The notes below the pieces were generated by a model that saw nothing but the letters and a program-made list of their open reading frames with translations, had not been told where the DNA came from and made no database searches. Below, in pieces: positions 1-12,483 of a stretch of 64,000 nucleotides of DNA (the first letter of the stretch is position 1; each line of letters begins with the position of its first letter). A program made the translations under genes and the position numbers. The DNA is from Otis tarda (lineage: Eukaryota > Chordata > Aves > Otidiformes > Otididae): positions 77,488,009 through 77,552,008 of the forward strand of contig CM048591.1 in the NCBI GenBank assembly GCA_026413225.1, given 5' to 3'.

Positions 1-1904
1 ATATCTTGAAACACATTTCATTTTTCTTCTGATCTCTTCATAGAGTTTAGAAAGAAAGAATGTATTTGCCTTCTCTGTCCTCTGTATTTCACACCTTTGT
101 CATATCACCTATTGTTGCATCTTTTTTTTTTTTTATTTAATAAGTGCCCTAATTGTTGTCATCCTTCCTAATTTGAAAATGTCTCCATTCATTGCCCTTC
201 TACATGATATGGAAATTCTCATCTAGAAGTGACATTATGCAAGCCATTAATGATTAGCTCATGGATTTATTATTTAAACCACTCTACTCTACAGACCAAC
301 ACATCATTTAAACCCATTGTGATCGTTAAATAGAATTGCTAATCCAGTATCTACTATAGCAACCAGCATCTCCAACACAGCTTGTCTTTACGCGATATAG
401 TTTTTAGCATAGCTAAAGTGTGTCTGCTTATGTTTTCCAGCTGGCTAGGCTGATTCTAGCTGGTCTCATGGCTACCCAAGTAAGCTTCGCGGTGACTTAA
501 GTGAGCCCCATCCATAGGTGATTCTTCACGTGTCTTCCTAAAATTGTATAAATCTGAGCCTTACTTGTGCTCAGGAGTTAACGTTCAAGCTGAATGGGTG
601 TGTAATTATTTTGACCTCCTGTTTATGATGGACTCATTCTGTTTCTACTATTTGCCTCCTGCGATGAGTTAAATAAAACTAAGGGCAGTACTTGAAAAGA
701 ATCAGAACCAACAGTTTATAACGTGGTCTGCCGTATACTTTAATTATTCCTTTCTTTAACGTGTGCTAAAGCATTCCCTTACCAATTTCTTCCATGCAAG
801 AAAAAAATATTTTTGCTTGTTCACAGTGATATTGAGGTCTATTTCCTTTTTTTATATATTTAAAGACAAATACTGTCTGTTGCACACGAAGTAAAGTAAG
901 TACGCTGTACTCTGGTGGAAAAAAAAAAAAGTAAAAGTGCTTAGGGGACTCATTTACAAGGGAAATGCTCCCCTAACCTAGTTAATGACTGAGTTAGGTG
1001 GGAGGGGGTTGTGGGAGCGTTGTCCCAGAGCCAGCAAGTGGTGGGCAAATTAATTGGTTGGTGGTTAGGGGAAAGTAAAAGGCTTTTAGGACTGGTTAAA
1101 AAGGGAATGAATTGTTGTGTACTGCTCATTGTTGGCTCCACGTGAGCGTGTGAATCTAATCCGTGCATTCCTGTTCCTCAAAGTAGAAGTGTTTAGGAAA
1201 TTTTTCAAATTAAAGATGTGGATAGTTAATGATATTATTTTATTTCAAGGTTATCAAATATAGAATGCTGTCACAAAAAGCCTATAAAGTTGAGCAGTAA
1301 GCAGTAACAGAAAACTTAACGTTCATCCCTATTTACAGTTTGTATCTTTGGAAACTGTAAAGAAGTTTTCCTTACAGGTAGAAAAGGGATGAATAGATGA
1401 ATCTCTTTCCTTTCCAGTTTTACTTTTGATTTTTTTTTTTCACTTATAGTTTGAGCTGCAAGAATAAAAGTTAAAACATACTTTTCAATTATACTTGAAA
1501 TAATATATTTTAATAATAAGCCCATCAACATTCAACTAATTTATGGTACTTGATTTACCCAGGTTCTTAAAAATGTCCTATATACTTACACAAATACGTG
1601 CTGCTTTTGCCAATCTTGGCACTCACGTGTACATCCTTAGATGTTTCAGTAGCAAATGGGAGTTCCTTATCTCTGATACATATATTAAGACAAGAAGACC
1701 ATGTGCTTTTAGTTGTTGTTTAATTCTTACGTATTGCAACTTTTAATCGGTGTCCTGCTCATAAAGGAAAAATTGTTATTGTCTGACTAAATCAGCATGT
1801 TGAAACTGTTTCTGCAGTTTATTTTATCAGCTCTGATCTCTTCTTTTTAATTGTCTGTCTGCTACCTCTGTGCATGTTACCGCATTTGAAAATATTTTAG
1901 TGAC
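1..1904. other. AT-rich non-coding sequence
   Basis: No exon, RNA gene or recognisable transposon is visible. The stretch has homopolymer runs (T-run near 121-134, A-run near 919-931). Short open frames, such as the minus-strand one at 950-1168, have no recognisable domain and no splice-site context. Most likely intergenic or intronic DNA. Confidence 0.6.
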
Positions 1905-2420
1905 TGTGGTGGGTTGACCGCAGCCAGCAGTGTCCATATAGCTGGTTGCTCGCTCCCCACGCAGTGGATTGGGGGAGAGAACTGGAAAAGCAAAGGTGAG
2001 AAAACTCATGTGTTCTGATACAGGTAGTTTAATAAGTGAAGCAAAGAAGTGCACGTAAGCAAAGCAAAATAAGGAATTAATTGACTACTTCCCATTGGCA
2101 GGCAGGTGTCCAGCTGCTTCCTGGAAAGCAGGGCTTCATCATGCATAGCAGTCACTTGGCAAGGCAAACGCCGTAACCCTGAACATCCCCGCTCCATCCT
2201 CCTCTCCCCAGCTTTTACTGCTGAGCACGACGTTTCTATGGTATGGCACATCCCTTTGGTCAGCTGGGGTCAGCTGTCCCAGCAGTGTCCCCTCCCAGCT
2301 CCTGTGCACCCCAGCCCACTTGCTTGGGGGGCCGAGTGGGAAAAAGAAAACTGCAACAGCTCTGTGTTGTCAACATTGTTGGAAGCACAAATTCAAAACA
2401 CAGTACCCTACATTACCCTT
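1905..2420 (-). mobile_element. Degraded solo-type ERV LTR, 5' end missing
   Basis: The plus strand starts with TGTGGTGGGTTGACC. Its reverse complement is the usual 3' (U5) end of a widespread avian retroviral LTR, so the LTR reads on the minus strand. The body keeps many blocks I recognise from that LTR type: the CCCCACGCAGTGG block near 1955, the CTACTTCCCATTGGCAGGCAGG block near 2084 and the GGTCAGCTGGGGTCAGCTGT block near 2258. The U3 end, normally beginning TGTGCTGGTTTTGGCTGGG, is absent or unrecognisable beyond about 2420. On the minus strand an ATTAAA poly(A) variant lies at 2028-2033. The expected TATA site near 2211-2217 has decayed to GTAAAAG. No retroviral gene or primer-binding site is seen on either side, so it is probably a solo LTR. 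Recognition is from memory; the exact family name is left open. Confidence 0.8.
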
Positions 2421-2754
2421 CTTGTTTATGTATTCTCCCTTATACTGAAATCTAAGTTAAATATTTTCTAATAATTGATTTTCAGGGAAGTATTTCAGCA
2501 ACTGGTACGTAGTTATAAGATGTTAATACTTGGCTGGGTTTTGAGATGTGACTTTTCGTCTGTAGTTCTACAGGACTTTCAGGTGCGTTGAATACCTTAC
2601 CAGAGAGAATAACTACATTGCACTCACTATAATTATGAGAAACAACCGTGACGTTTTTGTAACACATGAAGCCGTTCTCGATTATTGCAGTAATTTGCTG
2701 TTCTGAGGAGAAGCAGCCAGGATTCCCTCCTCTGCACTTAGGGAAGTTTCATGG

Positions 2755-2895
2755 AGCTCTGGTGCCCATGCAGGGCAGTATGTGGTGGTTTCGTTGGAAC
2801 AATGCGGGAGTGCGCATGCGAGCGGGAGCACGCTAGGAGCTACAGGAGCAGACAGAGAACTCATGACCGGCAAGGCAGTGACCATCAGGTAGAAG
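2755..2895. promoter_or_regulatory. CpG-containing GC patch with NRF-1-like palindrome
   Basis: About 140 bases are clearly richer in G+C and CpG than the surroundings. The decamer TGCGCATGCG at 2811-2820 fits the consensus bound by the transcription factor NRF-1 at all but its last base, and the CpG-bearing runs GCGAGCGGG and CACGC follow. No TATA box, exon or splice donor is recognisable downstream, so a promoter role is only a possibility. It could be the tail of an unrecognised GC-rich repeat, since the ERV LTR ends only about 340 bases upstream. Confidence 0.25.
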
Positions 2896-5800
2896 ATCTT
2901 ACGATTACGAACTTAATAACTCAGAGGGAAATATGTTGATGCATAAATGCATCAGGTGAGAAGCAGTGTCAAGTTAGAAAAATTATACAAGTTAAAACCA
3001 ATAAGTGTTCAAGTGGGTAAGAAATGCCATGAAAAATGTCTAGACTGGAAATTAGAAGATTAATTCCAACAGATAAACCAGTGTAGCTCAAGAAGAGTTT
3101 TCCAGAAAGTGTTTGGACAGTGATACAAGCTTAAGTGGTTTTCAGGTGAAGCAGAGTAGACTAAGTGGTTCACTTCCAGTCATGTGTTCCTTCGATAAAT
3201 ATTCTCAACTGCCCAGCAGCTTCTCAAAGCAGAGTAGAAAACCTGGAATTGTTTATATATTGGCTTTAAGGACAATATTAAAAATTAGTAACTTTTTTTT
3301 CTACTAAAACTAGATAAAATATGTAGGCTTTATAGTAATATTTGCTGCAAAATGTACACAAACTCTCACATTCTTTATACTCCAGAATTATTCTTAACGT
3401 AGTCCAGGCTGCATTCTATCTGACAAACTACTGGGCTGTTTGCAAGCAAAACTGCTTTTTAGGAACGTAAAGATTATCCTTGGCAGCAGTGTGCTGCCCT
3501 AAGATTAAGAAGATCCTTTTATGCTGCAGAAGCTGATCTTACCTAGTTTCTCTCTTTTTAAAAATCCTTTTGACCGTATTGGGTGAGGGCTTGCCTTTTG
3601 CAAATAAATTTGTTAATATAGTTGTGGCATTTGTTCCCTATACTGGAGCTAGGTGGTAAAATTACGTGTTTAGCCATTGATTATGCATAATAAAACTGAA
3701 ATTAAGTAAAAAATTCTTGTTTGGAATTTTGAATGATTGCAGGGCAAAATCTGCATAGCTCTTGTATATTCTAGTGGATACACAGACACCATCTGTTGAG
3801 AATGGTAGCCATATGGTGAACTATTTATAGAAAATGTTTATATTCATTGTGTTGTTGATTATCTAGATATCCAGAAAATGCTCTTTTAAAATCTAGTTTA
3901 TCAACACATGGAAAAATGTATTATCTAGTTTTGAAATTGAAAAGAATGTCAGCAAACTGCATGCGCTTTGTTGTCTGTGAAAGATTTTTTTTTTTTTTTT
4001 AATGCAAATCTGCAAAAGCCCAAGTCTGAGAAATGAGAGAAAATACCCAGGGTAGGAAAAGGTAGGAAGTTCTCTAACAATTTTCTTCGTAGAAGAAATA
4101 AATGGTGGAAGAGCAGTTACTGACATGATGCCAAGGCAGAGACCATGTCTGCGTGGCAGAGGATGCCAGTGTTACGTCTAGTGTACTTGTGGATGTGTTA
4201 GTCAGTCCTTCTTCTAAACTGCAGATGCTCCTAGGCCTTTTGTATCCAAATTGCTGGATATTGGAAATCCATATTGTTGTTACGGCTACAAGTCAACTAT
4301 TAATGATGTGTTGGTGAAGAGCCGGGATGCCATTAACACTGCAGTAATCACCACCTGCTTGGTGAGATTATAATAGATGCCCTTATAAAGCATGTGAGAA
4401 CAGGCTTTCTAAAATGCATGAGAAGCTATGAAAGACAGTATCCTATTGTTCTTGTATCAAAAGAAGCGGGCGAAAGGTATTAATCCATTATTGCATGTCT
4501 CTTGGTTGATCACACAGTCAGCTTTAGACCCTGATGCTGGATGTACCAAAAAAAAAAAAATGCCACTAGGATTTTGAGGAAAAAATCTGATTTTGACCTT
4601 TCTGGATAAGCAAGGACCCTTTTCCATAAATGAGTTGGTCAATAACAAGGTGTATGTCACATCCGTCAATGTAAGGATTATCCTCCATCTGCCTATCCCC
4701 TTCTGACACAGCTAATGAAACTGTACTCTGACCTTAAAGGATCTGTCAAAAGTAGGCTCAGTTCCCTGCCTGGCAGAGCGTTCCCTGTTCTGCGTTGGTG
4801 GCGGAATGTGGATGGGTAAGCAAGAGGGAGGACGGTACCCTGTGTTACATACCGTTTGAATGCCGCTATTATGTATACAGTTGTAGCGTGGATTTCACAA
4901 GTGAGTGAGGCTAAAGGTGAGGCTTCCCATATGCAGTATGCCTTAGACTTTTCTGGTTGTTAGCAGTCTCTCTCCTGCAGACATGTTGATGAATCCTATG
5001 AATAAAACAGTATTCTGCAACAAAAGATGCTAAAAAGGAAGGGGCTGCCGTATCCCAGTTAATGTTAGTGAGCTCCTTTTTTGTACTTGGAAGTTCGTTA
5101 CGATGAGGCCTTTGCCTACATAGGATATGGAAGTATGTACTTATCAGCTCTCTTTGGAATAACAACTATAAAATAGCTTAAATAAGGTTTCATTCTAATT
5201 TGATGCTATTGCTCAAACCTGTCCTCTGGAAAAACTGGGGGAAAAAAGGCATTGGCAATACATGTTTTGCTTTCAGAAGTGTATTAAGCACAGCTTACTG
5301 GCCAGAGCACAGGCCTGTGAGCTAAACCGCATCCTTCTAACAATGCCTCGCTGTATCTTGGTTTCCCTATTTAAAATTAGATAACATTTATACACATTTT
5401 TGTGTCCTTCGATATGTTTTGACAGAAGAAATGCTAAATAAATGCATGTTATTCATGCATATATGCATTTATTGTTAGGATTCGTATTTCACTGGTTTCT
5501 TTAAAAGTATATATCTTTTCTTCATAACTAGATATTTTTGTATACTGCAGCCAGAAATCATTATTTGGAAGTGTGACACTTTGACATTTTGTGTCACTAT
5601 CTAAGTAACCTGGTGATTGGCATGCCGTGACCTGGCTGACTTTGCTTAAAAACAGATACTTCCTTTCATAATTTGCCTTCCTTTTGACTCTGTCTTGCAT
5701 CCTGTTGCTCACGAAGGGTTCTTAAATGGAGATAATCATGCTTGTCTTCTTATCTGTTCTTCCTCTTTCTGAGCCTTTCCAATACAAGTTTTCATTCTTA

Positions 5801-6900
5801 ATAGGTATATCGTGGTTGTAGGTGTGTACAAAAGTTCTAAATGTGTATTAACGCATGCAGAGTACTGACTGCCCTAACTGCGCACTGGCTGAGCTACTCA
5901 TCTCATCCGTAGGCTTTCTTGCTACACCTACAAAGGAAGAGGCTACAGGACAAAAGCCAACAAGCCAAAAGTCTGTTTTGCCCACCAACCCATTGTTTCT
6001 TCCTTTTGCTTCTTTAAGGTACGGGATTTTCAGCAAAGGGCTAGTAGTGCAGAGGAATTCAGTTTCCATACAGGGATCTCGGTTTCTGTGCAAGCTGTAA
6101 TGAGTTGAGGCATGGAAATCCCCTGTAAGATAGGGGGAGAAGTATTAGTATCAAAGTTAAACAGATGGAAAATCTGTTCCTGCAAGTCACCTTTAAGGTT
6201 TCTTCTACACTGCAAAATTAGTCTGTAGCAAACCCAAGAATAGAACCTAGCTCTTTTGAATAAATTTTAAGATACAAAGCTACCATATAGTAGCTGATCT
6301 GTGGGAACTGATGTTGACAGCACTAGGTGTCATCAAAGGGGACGTGGCTCTGTTTTAGTTACACGTAACCACTTATCTGCTTTGACTTACCTTACAGTCT
6401 TCTTAGGAAGTGGTAGGCCCTTTAGTTTTTCACCAAAAGAGATGGGGAACTGCAGTATGCCTTCTCTTGACCTTGAAACATTTGCTGTCGCTACTACAAG
6501 CAAGTAGAAAGGACTGGTGGCTGCTACTGTGCAGATAACAGACCTTTGTCACTGTAACCGCGCTCTCTCTCCGAGCTACAGCTTTCCCACAGGTTGTTGG
6601 CATTCTCACATGGCTTTCCCATATGAACTTCCTCTGTCCTGCCCAGCTGACCCTGATTCAACAGCTCATGGCTTAAGAAAGGGTGGCAAGTCCCAAAGAT
6701 CTTCTTGCCTCTTCCCCAGGCCCAGTTGTCAAAGTCAAGCTGGCCTTGAAAGTTTGACAGTCATGATACAGTTCTGAAGGTACAGGAGAGTTGGGCAGTT
6801 TCACATACGCTCTTCACAGGTACTGTGGTGTGAGTAGTCACCTGCATCGACACTGTGATTTAGGGGTTTCTGATGCTGACTGATAATCTGGCCCAGAAAA

Positions 6901-6968
6901 ACTGTTTGTTTGTTGTGGTTTGCTTGGTTTGGTTTTGTTTCTTTGGGGTTTTTTTTGGTTTTTTTTTC
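6901..6968. repeat. T/G-rich low-complexity tract
   Basis: A run made almost only of T and G on the plus strand (GTTTG, GGTTT and TTTTTTTTGG units) ends in a T-run. It has no regular period. The 84-codon minus-strand frame crossing it (6801-7055) is K/N/Q-rich only because of this tract. Confidence 0.7.
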
Positions 6969-9900
6969 CATGTAGACTACTTTCTGGGATCTAACAACAA
7001 AACTTAGTCTTTGTGAAGAGTGGGAAACGGTTCTGCATCCTGCATCATATGGCAAAGAGGTAATTCAGAATTGTCATTGTAAGAGTTGACACTGGAAAAT
7101 GTCATTGAAGAAAGCTTTTTTTATGTTAGTTTTTAGATTGACAGGTTATGACAAAACTGCATTCATGTTGCTTGAATACATCTTTTGTCTAGTTTTACAT
7201 GCTTTTTGACTTGTCTAGAAGATGACATATTGAGGTTTTCATTAGCCTTAACCAGGTGTGATTTTCTTTATGGAAGATACCTTGGTAGGACTGCAGTTGA
7301 AGGCGAATAAACCACTGAAGCTTAGAAAGGCCACGGCCCTTCTTCAGATGGTAGCGATGAATTGAAAGACTCATTAATCAACAACCAAGTCACAGGTGTG
7401 ATGGCTTTCCTGCAAACTGCCAACAGACTGTGAAAGTCACATCCAACACATGAAACTGTTAAACTAGTCACATCAATAAACATTCTTAAACTTTTGTCTT
7501 TCCATTTTAGGTGAAAAATACTACTCTGGCATATGTTCATAATTGATATTTTTTTTTCCAAAGAAAAATATCTGTTTTCCAAGGAATACTATTCAGTTTA
7601 GGAAACAAAAGAAAAACCTGATACTGATTTCATGTTTTGCTCATTTTAATACAATAACAAGTTCATTTGAATGGACACACAGTTTTGTTTGCAATGATAA
7701 GTGTAAACAGTTTTAATATTATAGATTTTTTGTACACATAAAATGCAAAAGTGCAAAAGCTTTAGCAGAAAAAAGGATACAGGGATTTTCCACATGCAAA
7801 TGAAGGGCCATTTTCTTCATGATTTTCCAGTCCTCTTTTCTAGTACAAAAGTTATCTGGAACAAAGATTCAGTTATGCTGTAGTGCTGCAACGTAGACAG
7901 AAAGTCATAAAATGTTTAACGTTAAATGATTTAGAAGGTTTTATTATTTAATCAACCTACACTGGATTTTTGACCTGCACTGGTGGGGAAAACCCATAAT
8001 AAGAAGCCAAAGAATGAAATCTCCATACAATTTTTCCACATCATTCTTCCTTAAACTCTGTGGATCCCTTGGAATGAAGGAGAGTCTAGTCAGAGGTCTT
8101 ACACCTCCCCATTAATTTTTTTTCCCCCAGATTATCCTTAAATTGATATACTCCCTGTAGATAAAACTTAATTTTACTCTGTCAAAGAGCAATGAATATG
8201 AATTTGCTTGGATTTTTGTACTTGCTAATTCCTTGGTCTCCCTAATTCTCATCTTTTTCTAAATATGGATGCTCAAGATAATAAAAATTCTCCTTTAAAA
8301 TCTGAAGCAGATGAGAACTGTGTCCCACCTTCATCTGGGATGAGGAATTTCTTTATAGAAGTAGCCTGATCTTCTGTTTCCCTCTTAGCACATCTGTCTT
8401 AGTTTTGAACTTCATATCTAGAAATTAATTTTAATTTGCAATCCGTATTCTCCACTTTTTTATGCCTGGATTGCCGATAGCAAAGTTATTTTTGTCTTAT
8501 TCAGTTTAAATCAATGGAACCGTATGTAAGTGTAATGGCTGCTGGCTCAGCAACACTGTGGTGCACGCAAAAGACAAGGAAGCAATGGTGCTGCACTTCT
8601 TGATGGAGTCGTAAGGTACTGTAAGAGCGGTATATCAAAAGTGGTGTTTGCTTTGCCTTTACAAGGCTCTGTAAACAGATATTTGAATATACTTCTCTGT
8701 ACGATATATCTGTAACAGATTTTATCTGATTACTCAATGTAGTGTTACTGCTTGTTATTGGAGGGCTTGTTAAAGAATATACAGCTGTCATGTCATGTCA
8801 CCCATTTTAGAAAGAACTGTTGTAATTTCATTCTAATGGCCGTGTATTTTAAAACGATTTTGCTGTTGGGATCAGGGAGAATTGTATTTCGTTTCAAGTC
8901 TGACCATAGATTATTCCCTATATTTTTGCCCATTAACTTTCTGTTGTTGCTTTAACTCAGTAATTAAACACCCCCGCAAAAAACCCACCCTCTAGAATAA
9001 TACAGAAATGATCCCTTTAATTGTACTAATAAAGACTGTGACAGCTGAATTTGAATACAACCAAACTCTTCCCACTAAAGTGTTAATGAAATTAACAATA
9101 AAAAAAAAAAGTATAATGATTTCTCTTGGGATAATTACATGGGTAATTTAACAGCACATTTGGATAAAAACTGAAAGCATTTATGTGATATATAGTTAAA
9201 CCTCTGTAAATGGTATATAGAAAATCAAAGGCTGTCTTATTGTCTTTCAAGTACAAAAGAAATCTTTAAAAATGTTAAGTAGTAGCTCCTCTTAGAAAGT
9301 AAATTTATCTTTCATTTCTCCCATATTTTCAACATTGCATTATTTATTGTTTCGTATAGAGTGACTGTCAGATCGTGCTATAGAAATAACAATTGATGTA
9401 TTTACTAGTCTCAAAGTGAATGCATAGACAAATGGGTATTTTCTTGCATAGCTCAGTGGAAAAAAATGGTTGTTGCCTAAGAAATTTTGATACAATATTT
9501 TCAGAATTTTATCAATAAAAAAGAATGATATTTGAATAGTAAATACATAAATTTGGAGAAGAAATATGTGGCACTGACCTGACAGGCGTTCTGTTCTGAA
9601 AGAAATAAGCCACAATTTCAGATGTGAGCTGACTTTCCATTACAGTAGTAATGTGGTATTACAGATCTTTGTTCCTTGTTGGCTCTTTGCATGCTGGTCA
9701 TCAGACGCTGTGATCGCCCCATGTACAGAAATCAATCTAATCTGGTAAATGTTCCTTAATTGCTTTTGGTTTTTTTGAAAAATGAAATTCTTCTCTGGCA
9801 TGTCTCTGCACTGAAGGAGCTGCAATTCACAGAGGGAAAGGTAGTTCTCCAGTAGGCCAGGCACGGGTTATTTATTACTTTCATTAGGTCATGGTCAGCA

Positions 9901-10284
9901 CCTTAAACACATCTGGAGACCAAGGGGATTTCACAATGATCACAGAACATCTGATAAGCATACGCTCTGTTCATTAAGTGAATTCATGCATGCTGCAAGT
10001 GTCATTTCTGTGGTTGGTTCATATTATACCCACAAGCCAAATCATGTTCACCAGCTCTCTCCTTCCACAACCCCTAAATGTGGTCTCTGAGAGACAAGCA
10101 GAAGCTCCCTATTTAGAATAAAACCTACATATCACTCAGGCTAAGGCCAGGCTCATATTTTTTTTAGATGCAGTCCCAACTCTGCTCAACATTAGTTGAA
10201 GCATCAACCTGTATTCAGCAAAGACAAGTGAAAGACACATGATCGTACATCTTTCAAGTATAAATAGCCAGTGCTAACAGCAAA

Positions 10285-10298
10285 TCTCTCTCTCTCTC
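10285..10298. repeat. (TC)7 microsatellite
   Basis: Seven uninterrupted TC units, followed by a pyrimidine-rich CTCTTTCT tail. It is short and may be slightly length-polymorphic. Confidence 0.85.
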
Positions 10299-12458
10299 CT
10301 CTTTCTAATAACCTTCTAAAAAATTCCATGTGTGCCTTGAAGATTAGCAATAACAGAATGGCATTTTATGGGATTCTGAACGTGAGACCTCTCCAGGAAA
10401 AGGAGTAATTACAGTTACTATCAGACACTGTGAAAAATTAAACGCACTCTCAAAATTGGATGTATTAGACTTACAGAGAACAGTTCTGTTCACTTTTGCC
10501 AGTATCTGCAAACAGCCTAATGGTGTCTCAGGGAGTGAAGGCAGGTGACAGACACAGCAGCAGTTCTCTAGACGCTTGTTCTCTATGTGTCGTAAAGACA
10601 TCATTGACCTCTGTCTATCTAAACTTCAACCCAAAATTGTCGTAGATCAAGATGATCTATGAGATTCAGATATTTTGAAACTAGGCTCAAAGAGTGTTCT
10701 ACAACATCGTGCCTGAAACAGGATGGTTTGATACTAACCAGTCTGAGTTAACCCGCTTGAGGCTATAACTATAACTGACCAAGAAAGATTCGGTGATAAT
10801 CAGCTGGCGAACGGTACTGCATTTCTCTATTGCTTTTCCACCAGGAAAGGTAGTGAGCCTAGAACAAAGTTTGTGTGATGAGGCCTTCATAGTTTTCATC
10901 ATGTCTTCATTATTGGTAAATGTTCCTGGTAGGAAATTTACAGATTCTGAGGTCTTCAGACCATGCTTTCGTTTATTTTGCAGCAACATAAAAGAGTTGC
11001 TCTAGTGCTTTTAGAAGCACAAATGTTGTCTATTTGTTGTTTACTTTATTGATACTCGGATCAGCGAGGATTGAGTTTCCTTTGCAGGAACTGTGCTTCT
11101 TATACCATGAACTTTTAATTCTTCTGTCAATTTATTTTAATTGTTTTTGCAAGTGGTTTTCTAGCCCTATTAAAAAAAAAACAAAACAAAACCAACATTT
11201 CTTATTTCAAAATAAATCAATCTTATTACTCTTTATACCTCTAAGAATTATTTTGTTCTTACAGTTCTCAGAAACTCATGTGTCTTCCCTCTGGCCTTGA
11301 TAAATTGCTATAGGCTTAGGTTTTCAGTTTAAGGTCTTCTGACCTTCAATCTTTTGATGGTACCTAATAGATATAATCGACTGAAATTAAGAGTGATGTA
11401 TTTTTTTCCTCCTGCAGAATATAGAATTGCATTATAGTACAATCCCCATTGCTTAGTTCTCAGCTATTTTAATTTTTATTTCATCTTCTTGTGTTTAATT
11501 AAATTATATTAAAAACAACTTTTCTGTTTATTTGCTGTGCAACTAATTCTTCTACAAAATAATCCCTGAAAGTGTTAAAATTGTATTTCCAAACTATTTA
11601 CCTCTATATTGTTGGACCATTTTATATGAAAATACCTAAAATCATTCTGTTTAGCAGTGTCATTGGCTTTGTCATCTTAGTTTGACTCTTTTAGGCAATC
11701 AGTATCCTTCCTGGTAGATCTGAATTTGGTATGATAGCGCTAGAAACATATGTGTATTCTAAAGGTTTGTCCATATAACATTTAGCTAGAATGGTTTTCC
11801 ATTTGTGAAATTTGTTAGATTTGTCACTGTATGTTCATCTTTTCCAGCTCCCAAAAATATGAACCATGCCATTATGATTCTGTAGTATCTTTTATACCAA
11901 GGAAGGGGGCAAAATGGAGTGTCTCTCTTTTTCTTCTCTGCATATGTATAGATGTTTGTTGAATATGGAGCAATGACTGCTTTGTTTTTCAGTTCTATTT
12001 TTATATTATGTCTGACTCTACAGCTCCTACCAATCCTAAATGTATTTTTCTTCGTTTCATGTTAACAGTCTCATTTACAGTGATTAGGAGAGAACTCTTT
12101 CTTTTCATGATGGCCTTTTCATGACATTTTCTACTGTGTTTTCTTAACTTTGTCAAATTTAGTTTTCTCATTTTAATCCATCTTTGCTGTCACATGTAGA
12201 ATTTTCCTACATGGGGATTAAGGAGTGATTAATCTTTTTATTCCATACTAAAACATAATCCTGAAACAGCTTATTCATATCCTTAATCTAATGAGTCGTC
12301 TCTGTGAATTCAATACAATAACTGGAATTCAACACGTTAGACTACAGTGCGTGTTTGCAATTCTGGGGCTTGAGGAGGAGACTGCTTGGATTAGCAGTCT
12401 TTCTTTGGCCATCTATTTGCCTTGTGGTTGCATATCTGTGGCCTGCAAACAACATGAT

Positions 12459-12483
12459 ACATGATACATGGTCTGTATCATGT
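12459..12483. repeat. Inverted repeat, 9-bp arms
   Basis: ACATGATAC (12459-12467) pairs perfectly with GTATCATGT (12475-12483) across a 7-base loop. The left arm also occurs as an overlapping direct copy at 12452-12460, so two alternative pairings are possible. No transposon ends or gene context. Confidence 0.6.

Larger units (their letters stand above)
2421..10284. other. Gene-free AT-rich stretch
   Basis: No gene or repeat family is recognised, apart from the CpG patch at 2755-2895 and a T/G-rich low-complexity run at 6901-6968, listed separately. Open frames of 60-96 codons occur on both strands but resemble nothing known and have no promoter or splice context. They are taken as chance frames. 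Confidence 0.55.

Noticed and set aside
2106-2471. 121-codon plus-strand frame
   Set aside because: It runs through the ERV LTR in antisense and has no known domain.
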